Of a stretch of 39,241 nt of DNA, positions 1-7,619 are shown piece after piece (the stretch's first letter is position 1; every line of letters begins with the position of its first letter). The stretch comes from Bacteroidaceae bacterium (GTDB lineage Bacteria; Bacteroidota; Bacteroidia; Bacteroidales; Bacteroidaceae), in NCBI GenBank assembly GCA_024698925.1, contig JAILQO010000054.1, forward strand, positions 1-39,241. Direction: 5' to 3'. A program made the translations under genes and the position numbers. The notes under the pieces were generated by a model. That model was not told the DNA's origin and searched no databases. It saw only the letters and a program-made list of their open reading frames with translations.

Positions 1-1
1 C

Positions 2-1420
2 ATCTTCCACTCCATCACAACTGGAAACCATACGAACTTCAAGCTCTATTACAGTACTGACCAAGGTAACAACTGGACGGAGTTCCTCAACGTACAGACA
101 AAGGGCACGCGCTACGTCACGATGGACAAGAGTGGCACCGACGAGAACCCCGGCAGCCTCTACCTCTTCTTCGAGGACCAGTCGCTGAACAGTGCCGGTG
201 GCTACACAGACTACAACCACTATCCTCTGAACTTCATTGAGATTACACGCGAGCAACTGCTGCAGTACATCCCCGACCTGGATAAGTCAGCAATGGAGAA
301 AGAAGTGAAGATTGTTGAAGGTACGACTGGTTACAACACTTACGGAAACTATTCAGGCGGTTGGGTTTCCAGTTGGGTTTCTAATGCAAACAGTGGACTT
401 GCGGGGCTTACGATGGCTACAGGAACTCCCATCTTCAATAGTTACTCAAACTGGCAAAATCACTACAATATATGTGTACGTCCAACGAATGCGAATACCA
501 ACTACGTGATAACACTAACTGCTCCCGATGGCTACTTCATTCAGGGATATGAGTTGAAGGCCCGTCTGGGCAGTAGTACTTCCGGAGAGTACGCCACCGT
601 AACAGCAGCTGATGGCAGCTTCTTCCAACCTGCAACCAACGCCTTCACACCATTCGAGGTGAATGGACTACTCTCCAAGAGCACCACCATTACGGTCAAC
701 TCCACAGAAGCAGGAAAAGATGTCAACATTGTTGACTTCAAGGTTTATCTCGTCAAAACTTTCGACATTACCCTCAATGAGACTGCAGATATGGCAGCAG
801 TCATTGCCAACAAAGACGGCAAGCCGGCAAACGTGACTATGAACAGGACGATTGTCGCTGGCTTCAATACAGTAGCCGTACCCTTCGACCTCACCGCAGA
901 ACAGGTGCAGGCAGTCTTTGGCGAAGGCACCAAAGTCTATGCCTACAGCGAGAACAGCGACGACCCCAACGAGGCCACCATTAACTTCAACCTCGTAACC
1001 GAAGGGACCATCACGGCGAATGTGCCTGTACTCGTAGAGGCTACAGCCGCCAGTACCACGAAGACGATTGAGAACGTAGTCATCAAGGACGAGGCACCTG
1101 TGGCCACAGGCAAGTACATCAATTTCGAAGGCGTTTATGCACCCACGACGGTGGCTGCTGGCGACTACTTCGTAGCCAACGATGCCATCTACAAGAGCAC
1201 AGGCGCCACCAACATGAAGGCCTTCCGCGCTTTCCTCAACGCGAAGGAGGCTGTGGGCAACGTGAAGATGTTTATCGAAGACACGCAGACGGGTATCCGA
1301 GAGTTCTCGCCCTACCCCGCTACTACAGGTGAACGTATCTACAACCTCGCAGGCCAGCGACTGAACAAGTTGCAGCGCGGCGTGAATATCGTGAACGACA
1401 AAAAGATTATCGTCAAGTAA
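2..1420 (+). CDS. C-terminal part of secreted Asp-box protein, probable exo-sialidase (5' truncated by window)
   Basis: The frame is open from the first bases of the window, so the gene begins upstream; the first ATG at 122 is internal. Bases 53-76 encode STDQGNNW, an exact Asp-box (SxDxGxxW), followed by 'GSLYLFFED' and 'YPLNFIEITREQL', which resemble the end of the six-bladed BNR sialidase propeller. About 200 residues of beta-rich linker follow, then a Prevotella-type C-terminal tail ('IYNLAGQRLNKLQRGVNIVN', ending KKIIVK) seen on many exported proteins of this group. A sialidase would release sialic acid from glycans, matching the nan operon 2 kb away. The sialidase call is inference from one Asp-box and the terminal strands; another Asp-box glycosidase is possible. 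The export tail is clear. Confidence 0.6.
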   Translation: MFHSITTGNHTNFKLYYSTDQGNNWTEFLNVQTKGTRYVTMDKSGTDENPGSLYLFFEDQSLNSAGGYTDYNHYPLNFIEITREQLLQYIPDLDKSAMEKEVKIVEGTTGYNTYGNYSGGWVSSWVSNANSGLAGLTMATGTPIFNSYSNWQNHYNICVRPTNANTNYVITLTAPDGYFIQGYELKARLGSSTSGEYATVTAADGSFFQPATNAFTPFEVNGLLSKSTTITVNSTEAGKDVNIVDFKVYLVKTFDITLNETADMAAVIANKDGKPANVTMNRTIVAGFNTVAVPFDLTAEQVQAVFGEGTKVYAYSENSDDPNEATINFNLVTEGTITANVPVLVEATAASTTKTIENVVIKDEAPVATGKYINFEGVYAPTTVAAGDYFVANDAIYKSTGATNMKAFRAFLNAKEAVGNVKMFIEDTQTGIREFSPYPATTGERIYNLAGQRLNKLQRGVNIVNDKKIIVK

Positions 1421-1437
1421 ATTAAAACAGGACAACT

Positions 1438-1617
1438 ATGAAAAAGAGATATATCGTTCCCACACTCCGCACGCTGAATCTCGATTCAGTGAAGATCATA
1501 GCGACCAGCATTAAGAACATCGGAGGTAACTCAGGCATTGGTCTGGGTGACGGAGAAGTTCCCACCGAGGCCAATACCAAAGCGAATTTCGCTGGCGAGG
1601 AATTCGATTGGGACTAA
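1438..1617 (+). CDS. 59-aa small protein, unknown function
   Basis: ATG at 1438 gives MKKRYIVPTLRTLNLDSVK..., ending FAGEEFDWD before TAA at 1615-1617. It starts 17 bases after the preceding stop and is followed by a hairpin terminator, so it is probably co-transcribed with the sialidase-like gene. No hydrophobic signal segment is present. The layout is a basic start with an 'xYIxPxLRxLxLDS' segment, a Gly-rich middle (GGNSGIGLGDGE) and an acidic aromatic end. Similar tiny proteins (MKKxYIxPxxxxxxL...WD) are, to my knowledge, common but unnamed in Prevotella and Bacteroides. Function unknown; a regulatory or secreted-peptide role would be speculation. Confidence 0.7.
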   Translation: MKKRYIVPTLRTLNLDSVKIIATSIKNIGGNSGIGLGDGEVPTEANTKANFAGEEFDWD

Positions 1618-1644
1618 ACCCAAAGAACATACATGCTTAGAAGA

Positions 1645-1680
1645 GGGGCTGTGTCAAGAAGGCACAGCTCCTTTGTTTTA
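1645..1680 (+). terminator. Rho-independent terminator after the small protein
   Basis: GGGGCTGTG (1645-1653) pairs with CACAGCTCC (1663-1671), a 9-bp stem with one G-U pair, followed by the T-rich CTTTGTTTTA. Confidence 0.75.
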
Positions 1681-1791
1681 TCCCACTCGCCGTCCATCAG
1701 TTCTCAAATTATGGCTTGTCTAACCGCAAAAAAATGGGGCAGACGGAAGAGTTTGTGGTACGATGATGCGGCGAAAGCAAAGAAAAAAGTG

Positions 1792-1799
1792 TAACTTTG
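1792..1799 (+). promoter_or_regulatory. Bacteroidota -7 promoter element for the CotH-family gene
   Basis: TAACTTTG matches TAnnTTTG and lies 41 bases before the ATG at 1841. No clear TTTG is seen about 19 bases upstream, so the -33 element is weak or absent. Confidence 0.5.
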
Positions 1800-1840
1800 C
1801 CACCAGTTCTTTGGTTTGATATGAAATCAAGAAGACAGAT

Positions 1841-3313
1841 ATGAAGAGATTACTCATTATTATATTATGGGGATTATGGCACGCCGCTATCGTCAGCGCT
1901 GGCGAGACTAAGATGCCTGTGCTGAGAATTTATTTTCAGGGTGCCATAACGCCGAATATGGAATACGCCAATGGTTCGATGCGCCTGACGGACACCGATG
2001 GTGCTGTGGTGGAATTGCCCGCTAAGTTCCGCACGCGCGGCGCGACCGCCAAACAATACCTGATGAAACCAGCGCTCAACATGAAACTGCGCACAGCGGA
2101 TTACACCGAGGAGCAGGACTCTGCGCTGTTGGGGATGCGATCGTGCTCCTCGTGGATTCTGGACGCGATGGCTATTGACAGGATCTGTATGCGCAACCGC
2201 GTAGCGTTTGATATCTGGAATGAGTTCTCTCGCCTACCCTATGCCACTGATTACGACGGCCGCAACGGCACCGAGGGACGCTTCGTTGAGCTCTATATCA
2301 ATGACAAGTACTACGGCATCTACTGTCTCAGCGACCGCATCAACCGCAAATTGCTGAACCTGAAGAAAGCGCAGGAACAGGAGGACAAAACGATACGTGT
2401 GCGTGGTGTGCTTTACAAGTGCGGAACCAACGATATCGACAATCAGAACGAGCCGTGCTACAACGAGGATTCCTCGGCGTGCGTAGTGGAATGGCATAAT
2501 GCGTGGGAGTTGTCATACCCCGAGGAGTTGGGAGGCAAGGCGACGTGGGAGCCGCTACAGGACGCGATACTGAACGGACATTCAAGCGAATACGTCAAGA
2601 AATACTTCTTCCTGGAGAACCTGGCAGATTATCAGATTCTGATCATGACACTTGCGATTGAAGACAATTGGGGCAACAAGAACCATTTCTTCAGTATCCG
2701 CAACATCAACAAAGACATCAATGACCCAGACCCGACGGAATCGGACCGCAGGCGGTTCGTGATGACGCCGTGGGACTTAGATACCAGCTTAGGCGGGCGC
2801 TATGATGGTTCATACTATGACGGCAATTATACGGAATGGGTAATCGAGGACAAAGTCAAGAACGCGCTCTACCCCATCTCGTTCGTTATCAACGACGAGG
2901 AATACTTGGCCATCCTCAAGAGGCGATGGATAGAAGGGCGCAAGGGAGCTTTCTCTATCAGATCGGTCAATAAGAAGCTGGAGGCCTATCGCGACTTGTT
3001 CCTCGAGAGCGGCGCGTGGCAACGAATGGTGGATCATTTCGAGGCACAAGTGTCGAAGCCCTGCTATGTGCAGGACTTGGCCAAGGAAATCGAGTGCATC
3101 GAAGCCTGGTACACAAAGCGCTTTCAGGAGGTAGATAATTACTTTGGCATCACCAACGGAATCGCAGCCCCAGCAACACTGCACACAGAAGGAGCCATAT
3201 ATGACCTGCAGGGCAGGCGGCTACAAAAGCTGCCCACCCAAAGAGGGCTCTACATCCGTAACGGACGCATCATCACCCCTTCACAGATTCACAATTCACA
3301 GTTTATTTTCTAA
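1841..3313 (+). CDS. Secreted CotH-family protein
   Basis: 490 aa. A signal peptide is seen at residues 1-20 (MKRLLIIILWGLWHAAIVSA). The body matches the CotH family, which has an atypical kinase-like fold: 'FRTRGATAKQYLMKPALNMK', 'RFVELYINDKYYGIYCLSDR', 'DNWGNKNHFF' and 'RRFVMTPWDLDTSLGG', the last resembling the metal-binding region. The C-terminus 'IYDLQGRRLQKLPTQRGLYI' is a short export/sorting-like tail like that of the first gene. In Bacillus, CotH phosphorylates spore-coat proteins; bacteroidal homologues are exported and their substrates are unknown, so a surface protein kinase role is only inference. It has its own promoter and stands between the sialidase-like gene and the convergent nan operon. 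Confidence 0.85.
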   Translation: MKRLLIIILWGLWHAAIVSAGETKMPVLRIYFQGAITPNMEYANGSMRLTDTDGAVVELPAKFRTRGATAKQYLMKPALNMKLRTADYTEEQDSALLGMRSCSSWILDAMAIDRICMRNRVAFDIWNEFSRLPYATDYDGRNGTEGRFVELYINDKYYGIYCLSDRINRKLLNLKKAQEQEDKTIRVRGVLYKCGTNDIDNQNEPCYNEDSSACVVEWHNAWELSYPEELGGKATWEPLQDAILNGHSSEYVKKYFFLENLADYQILIMTLAIEDNWGNKNHFFSIRNINKDINDPDPTESDRRRFVMTPWDLDTSLGGRYDGSYYDGNYTEWVIEDKVKNALYPISFVINDEEYLAILKRRWIEGRKGAFSIRSVNKKLEAYRDLFLESGAWQRMVDHFEAQVSKPCYVQDLAKEIECIEAWYTKRFQEVDNYFGITNGIAAPATLHTEGAIYDLQGRRLQKLPTQRGLYIRNGRIITPSQIHNSQFIF

Positions 3314-3337
3314 GGGGGCGTTGCAACGATAACGATA

Positions 3338-3376
3338 ACAAAAACGGCGCCTTGTTCTTGCGAATGGGGCGCCGTT
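3338..3376 (-). terminator. Terminator of the nan operon
   Basis: Perfect 9-bp stem AACGGCGCC (3343-3351) with GGCGCCGTT (3368-3376). Read on the minus strand it is followed by TTTTTGTTATC. There is no T-run on the plus strand, so it chiefly serves the minus operon, though the hairpin also protects the CotH transcript end. Confidence 0.75.
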
Positions 3377-3388
3377 GATATGTAGCTG

Positions 3389-4645
3389 TTAGGAACGTGA
3401 AGCGAGGTCGTCTAGAATCTTCCAGACATTCATGAGGCCGCGTGGAACATGGAAGCAACCCTTCCACTTACCACCCTTGAGGGGCAGAAGAACTTCGCCC
3501 TGACGGTTGAGGTAGCCATACCACTCAGGATACTCAGGGTCGCGGAAGTGACTCCACGTGTAGTCATGCACGCGTTGGAACCAGTCGAGGCAGCGTTGGT
3601 CTCCCGTGAGTTGGTAGCCCTTGATGAGGGAGATAAGCGTCTCCAAGTGAACCCACCACAGTTTCTGGTCAAACTCCAGTTCATGACGCGGCTTACCCAG
3701 ACGGTCCATGAAGTAGAATATACCATCATACTCCTTGTCCCAACCGTATTCGACCTCGGCGAGGCAGATGTCAACAGCTTGCTTGATGAGTTCAGGACGG
3801 TTCAGGCGCTTGCCCAAATCCATCACAAACCACATCGCCTCGATCGCATGCCCCGGGTTAAGCTTGCGGCCATCGAAGCAGTCCACGAGGTTGCCGTCCT
3901 TGCCCAAGGCTTCGACAATGAGGCCGAGCTCAGGACGATAGAAGACATCCATCACCTCATGCAGGCAGTCGTCAATAGCCTTCTGCAGGAAGGCGGGCTC
4001 CAGCAGGGGTTCGATCTCAAGGGCCACGTTGCACAGGATCATGGGCAGGTCGAAGGTCTTCAAGGCTCGTGCGCCAGGCGATGCCTTGCTCCACTTGCCC
4101 TTCGGGTTATCGGTCTTGGAGAGGACGATATCGAAGGTGCGCTTAGCGATGGAAGCATACTCCTCTCCCAGCTCCACTTGTCCTGCGGACTTCAAGGCGA
4201 TGCTGAGCTGTCCGAAGGCGATGACGGCAAAGGTGTAGGAGAAGATGTTGTAAGGCTCCACGAGGGGATGGCCTTCGCGGTCGAGGGCGAAGTACCAGTT
4301 GAAGTTGCCGTCGTGGCCATACTTACGCAGGAACTCGGCACCTTGAATGGCGGCATCAAGCCACTCCTGACGGGGCTCTACGGTATTATAGAGCTTGGAA
4401 AACATCCACACTTCACGACCTTGCAGCCAAATGAACTTGTCCGTGTCATAGACAGAGCCGTCGCGATCGAGGCAGGTGAAGTAGCCGCCAAACTCCGTAT
4501 CCTGACTCTTGTTGAGCCAGAAAGGAATCGTGCGATCGAGTAATTCAGAGCGATAGAGGTCGGCAAGAGTCCTAAAAGACCCACCCCCCTGCCCCTCCCT
4601 TGTATGGAGGGGAGTAGATTGTATTGAGGCTTTGTTATTGTTCAT
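3389..4645 (-). CDS. nanE: N-acylglucosamine 2-epimerase (AGE family)
   Basis: 418 aa, usual length (about 390-420) for the (alpha/alpha)6-barrel AGE/renin-binding-protein family. Seen: 'KFIWLQGREVWMFSKLYN', 'LNPGHAIEAMWFVMDLG' and 'DQKLWWVHLETL', which carry the conserved Trp, Arg and His residues of the active-site cavity. It interconverts GlcNAc and ManNAc; in Bacteroides-type sialic acid catabolism it acts on the ManNAc released by the lyase, and the product then enters GlcNAc-6-P metabolism. It is the last gene of the operon nanA - fused transporter - nanE. Residues about 11-24 (TPLHTREGQGGGSF) are encoded by a copy of the G/C-rich repeat, so the N-terminus appears to be repeat-derived; no later in-frame Met precedes the conserved domain. 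Cellobiose epimerase is an alternative within the fold but the context favours this call. Confidence 0.88.
   Translation of the reverse strand: MNNNKASIQSTPLHTREGQGGGSFRTLADLYRSELLDRTIPFWLNKSQDTEFGGYFTCLDRDGSVYDTDKFIWLQGREVWMFSKLYNTVEPRQEWLDAAIQGAEFLRKYGHDGNFNWYFALDREGHPLVEPYNIFSYTFAVIAFGQLSIALKSAGQVELGEEYASIAKRTFDIVLSKTDNPKGKWSKASPGARALKTFDLPMILCNVALEIEPLLEPAFLQKAIDDCLHEVMDVFYRPELGLIVEALGKDGNLVDCFDGRKLNPGHAIEAMWFVMDLGKRLNRPELIKQAVDICLAEVEYGWDKEYDGIFYFMDRLGKPRHELEFDQKLWWVHLETLISLIKGYQLTGDQRCLDWFQRVHDYTWSHFRDPEYPEWYGYLNRQGEVLLPLKGGKWKGCFHVPRGLMNVWKILDDLASRS
4576..4616. repeat. G/C-rich dispersed repeat, copy A (in nanE coding sequence)
   Basis: On the minus strand: CTCCCCTCCATACAAGGGAG then GGGCAGGGGGGTGGGTC. 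It has the same layout as copies B-E: an interrupted palindrome of CCCTCC/GGGAGG followed by a G-rich GGGTGGGTC arm. It encodes nanE residues about 11-24. Confidence 0.7.
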
Positions 4646-4700
4646 TGTAAAAATGGGTAAGATAATGATTAAATTAATTGTCTATTCTTGAATGGTAACC

Positions 4701-4817
4701 ACTCCCTCCCTACAAGGGCGACTGGGGTCTTCAGAGAAGCCACTGGATGTGGCTTCGGCCCCACAAAGGGGAGCGGATCCCCATTCGCGACGGTGGGCAG
4801 GGTGAGGGGTGGGTCTG
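4701..4817. repeat. G/C-rich dispersed repeat, copy B, split by an 80-bp insert
   Basis: The ends match copy E: ACTCCCTCCCTACAAGGG (4701-4718) and AGGGTGAGGGGTGGGTCT (4799-4816). Between them lie 80 bases (4719-4798) absent from copy E, including an inverted repeat GAAGCCA/TGGCTTC and a GGGGA/TCCCC pair. The element fills most of the gap between the transporter gene and nanE and abuts the transporter stop codon. Confidence 0.7.
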
Positions 4818-7565
4818 TTATTCTTTATTCAAAGTGCGCCATGTGAGTCCCTTCTGCTCCTCTGTCTGAGGCATGAAAATGCTGAGGAAGAGGGCTACGA
4901 GGACGCTGACGAGCATCGAAACGAAGCCGAAGAGGAGAAAATTGGCCTGCGTGCAGAAGTTCATGTAGAGGACAGTAGCCGTTCCGCAGAGGAAACCAAT
5001 CATGGCGGCACGAGATCCGATGCGTGGGAAGAAGATACCCATCATGAAAAGACCACCTATGGCGCCGCTGAGGAGGCCGAGGATAGTGTTGAAGTAGTCG
5101 AGCAGCGACTGGATGTCAATCGTAGCCATCAGCCACGCAATCGCCATACCAATCATACCAGCGCAGATACCTGCAATACGGGCCACCTTCACCTGCTCCC
5201 CTCCCTTGGGGAGGGGCTGGGGGTGGGCTTTACCCCACAGATCCACCGTAAAGGCGGTGGAGATGGAGTTGATATTGGAGGCAATGGTGGACATCGTGGC
5301 CGCAAAGACAGCGGCGATGAGGAGGCCTGCAAGGCCTGCCGGCAACTGGCTCATCATGAAGAACGGGAAGATGGCGTCGCCCTTGGCCATCGTAATATCC
5401 AACTCGGCGGGATGGGTCTTGAAGAAGGTGTAGAGACCTGTACCGATGGTGAAGAAGGCGATGGTGACAACAACGGACATGAGGCCATTGGTCAAGATAC
5501 CACGCGCTGCGCTCTTCTCGTCGGAAGTGGTCAGGTAGCGCTGGATGACGGTCTGGTCGCTGGTGTAGCTAATCAGATTATTGGCCAAGCCGCCAAGGAT
5601 AACCACCCACCACGTGGCGTTGACAAAGTCGAAAGGGTTCTCGGAGTTGAAGAGGAAGAGGCGGAACTTGTCGTGGTCCGTAGCAATCTGCCAGAAGTCC
5701 GAAGCACCGTTGTCGCCAGTATTGACAATCAGATAGACGGCAGCAAGGATAGCACCTCCGACAAGGATAATGCCCTGAATCACATCGCCCCAGACAACAG
5801 CCTCTACGCCACCCATCGTGCAATACAGAATGGTAATGAGGGCCATGAGGGCTATACATATATAAATATTGATACCCGTAACGGCTGTCATCGCCAGCGA
5901 AGGCAGGAAGAGCACGAGGGCCGTGCGCGCCACCATGAAGACGATGAAGAGGATGGAGGCCATCAGGCGCGTAGCCGAGTTGAAGCGGCGCTCCAGATAC
6001 TCGTAGGCGGTGGTGACATTCAGACGACGGAAGAAGGGAAGATAGTAACGAATGACAGGGAACGAAACCACAAGGATGCAGATCTGCATCGGATAGTAGG
6101 TCCAGTCCGTAGCATAGGCCTTGGCAGGAATACTCATATAGGTGATGGCCGAGAGCATCGTAGCAAAGATGCTGATACCCGCTGCCCACCAAGGAATGCG
6201 ACCGCCACCCTTGAAGAAGTCATCGGACGAGTTGGAGGCACGTTTCATGAAATAGTAGCCCAAATAGACCATACCCAAAAGGTAGAGGATGAGGACAGTC
6301 CAGTTGAGCCAACCAAAGTGAGCCGTATAACCGATATCTACGCGAGTAACCTCAGAAGCACGCACACCAGGCTTTTCCTCGCCGTCAATCACCATAAGAG
6401 CCACGCTTCCTGAAGGTGATGCCATAGGTACGACCGCAGCGCCCGCACGAGCCATCAAGGGGCTGTCGAATACCTCAGCCCACGAATCGGTAACGGTGTG
6501 ATAGACGAGGATGCTGCTGCGGAACTTGTACCAGGAAGGCTCCTGAGTCATGTAGGAATAAGCCTCCTCACGAAGCTGCTCCAACTGCTCATCGGTGGTA
6601 GCCGTATCGGCCATCTGGACATTGCGCCTCAAGGCGGACTCAAAGATGTCCTTGTTGACGCCACCAAAGCAGAGGATGTGGGCTGCACCAGAGGAAATAG
6701 CGGAGCCGCCAATTAAGGCAAGGGGATCCACCTGAGCCGTTTGTATCAGAGAAGTGGAATACCAGTTATCTTTGCGAGGGTCGTAATAGACACCATTGGT
6801 AACGGCTTTTCCGTAGCGAGGATCGTAGCCACCAAGGAGGTAGAAGTTGCTGCCAATAGCGCCTTTCTGGACAGTTGCGGAAGGCTGTACACGAGCAGGA
6901 CCAGGCATATTCGGGAGCTGTTCCCAGGCGGCTCCGCTCTGAGACTCGAACCAAGCAGATGGCAAAGGCCACTTGAGGCGGAAGGCTTTGCGATTCATCA
7001 CACCATTATGCTGACCACCTGCAATATAGATATAGCCATCGCCAAAGGCTGCGGCAAAGTTATCAAGACCTGTAGGCAAAGGCGGCAGGTTGCGGCTGAT
7101 AAGGGCGTTATTCTCATCCAACGTCAGGAGAACGGCATAGTCCTCACTCTCCTGCCCATCGGCAGTGCCACCAAGACAGACGAGACCATCAGGAGTGGTA
7201 ACACTGGCACCATAGGCAAGGCCGCAAGGAAGGGAGCCGACACGCACCCAGCCCTCAGAACGGGCATAATCCGTGGAAGCCTTGGCGCTAGCAAGCCCAA
7301 GTGCATAGATATCTGTGTAGAAGACTTTCTGTCCTCCTTCGGCAGCAGGCGTATCTGGGAAATTGCAGCCGCCAGCTACCAGCACACGTCCATTCACGAT
7401 GCCCGCATAGGCCCCGCTAACGCCTTGACCACCCTCTACACAGAGGGGAGGCGCCGGTGTGAAGGTCGCGGTATTGAAGCGGTGGGCTGTAGTATCATTT
7501 GCGAATGAAATGCCTGTTATGAGAATCGCTAGAGCGAAAAGAGACATGATTTTTTTCATAATCAC
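4818..7565 (-). CDS. Kelch mutarotase / sodium:solute symporter fusion, probable sialic acid transporter
   Basis: 915 aa. A signal peptide (about 1-22) is followed by a Kelch beta-propeller at about 45-412 with repeated Gly-Gly motifs ('VLVAGGCNFPDTPAAEGGQK', 'YIYIAGGQHNG', 'FYLLGGYDPRYGKAV', 'HILCFGGVNKDI'). This resembles the cyclically permuted relatives of the sialic acid mutarotase NanM/YjhT. From about 417 the protein becomes an SSS-family Na+ symporter with about 13 hydrophobic segments ('LYLLGMVYLGYYFMKR', 'YMSIPAKAYATDW', 'YTSDQTVIQRYL'). Inference: the periplasmic propeller converts released alpha-Neu5Ac to beta and passes it to the membrane domain. It lies between nanA and nanE. 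Residues about 37-48 and 780-791 (AHPQPLPKGGEQ) are encoded by repeat copies D and C, the latter in a predicted inter-helix loop. The substrate is assigned from neighbours, not from binding residues. Confidence 0.87.
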   Translation of the reverse strand: MIMKKIMSLFALAILITGISFANDTTAHRFNTATFTPAPPLCVEGGQGVSGAYAGIVNGRVLVAGGCNFPDTPAAEGGQKVFYTDIYALGLASAKASTDYARSEGWVRVGSLPCGLAYGASVTTPDGLVCLGGTADGQESEDYAVLLTLDENNALISRNLPPLPTGLDNFAAAFGDGYIYIAGGQHNGVMNRKAFRLKWPLPSAWFESQSGAAWEQLPNMPGPARVQPSATVQKGAIGSNFYLLGGYDPRYGKAVTNGVYYDPRKDNWYSTSLIQTAQVDPLALIGGSAISSGAAHILCFGGVNKDIFESALRRNVQMADTATTDEQLEQLREEAYSYMTQEPSWYKFRSSILVYHTVTDSWAEVFDSPLMARAGAAVVPMASPSGSVALMVIDGEEKPGVRASEVTRVDIGYTAHFGWLNWTVLILYLLGMVYLGYYFMKRASNSSDDFFKGGGRIPWWAAGISIFATMLSAITYMSIPAKAYATDWTYYPMQICILVVSFPVIRYYLPFFRRLNVTTAYEYLERRFNSATRLMASILFIVFMVARTALVLFLPSLAMTAVTGINIYICIALMALITILYCTMGGVEAVVWGDVIQGIILVGGAILAAVYLIVNTGDNGASDFWQIATDHDKFRLFLFNSENPFDFVNATWWVVILGGLANNLISYTSDQTVIQRYLTTSDEKSAARGILTNGLMSVVVTIAFFTIGTGLYTFFKTHPAELDITMAKGDAIFPFFMMSQLPAGLAGLLIAAVFAATMSTIASNINSISTAFTVDLWGKAHPQPLPKGGEQVKVARIAGICAGMIGMAIAWLMATIDIQSLLDYFNTILGLLSGAIGGLFMMGIFFPRIGSRAAMIGFLCGTATVLYMNFCTQANFLLFGFVSMLVSVLVALFLSIFMPQTEEQKGLTWRTLNKE
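5195..5230. repeat. G/C-rich dispersed repeat, copy C (inside transporter gene)
   Basis: GCTCCCCTCCCTTGGGGAGG followed by GGCTGGGGGTGGGCTT: the cleanest palindromic core of the five (CTCCCC/GGGGAG). It is read in frame on the minus strand as residues about 780-791 of the symporter. Confidence 0.75.
7423..7457. repeat. G/C-rich dispersed repeat, diverged copy D (inside transporter gene)
   Basis: Minus strand: CTCCCCTCTGTGTAGAGGGT then GGTCAAGG. It encodes APPLCVEGGQG just after the signal peptide, parallel to TPLHTREGQGGG from copy A in nanE. More diverged than the other copies, so less certain. Confidence 0.5.
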
Positions 7566-7582
7566 TCTTTTTAAAGGTATCT

Positions 7583-7619
7583 ACTCCCTCCCTGCGAGGG
7601 AGGGTGAGGGGTGGGTCTT
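7583..7619. repeat. G/C-rich dispersed repeat, copy E (nanA-transporter spacer)
   Basis: ACTCCCTCCCTGCGAGGGAG then GGTGAGGGGTGGGTCTT, ending at the nanA stop codon (TAA, complement of 7619-7621). It is an uninterrupted version of copy B and fills most of the 53-bp gap. Confidence 0.75.

Noticed and set aside
668..1435. Minus-strand open frame opposite the sialidase-like gene
   Set aside because: The plus-strand frame is open from the window edge and carries an Asp-box and an export tail; the antisense product has no recognisable features.
3449..4543. Long open frame on the plus strand opposite nanE (364 codons)
   Set aside because: It mirrors nanE codons, shows no domain or signal, and nanE on the minus strand has clear AGE motifs. 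Similar long antisense frames at 4809-6413 and 7604-8557 are rejected for the same reason.
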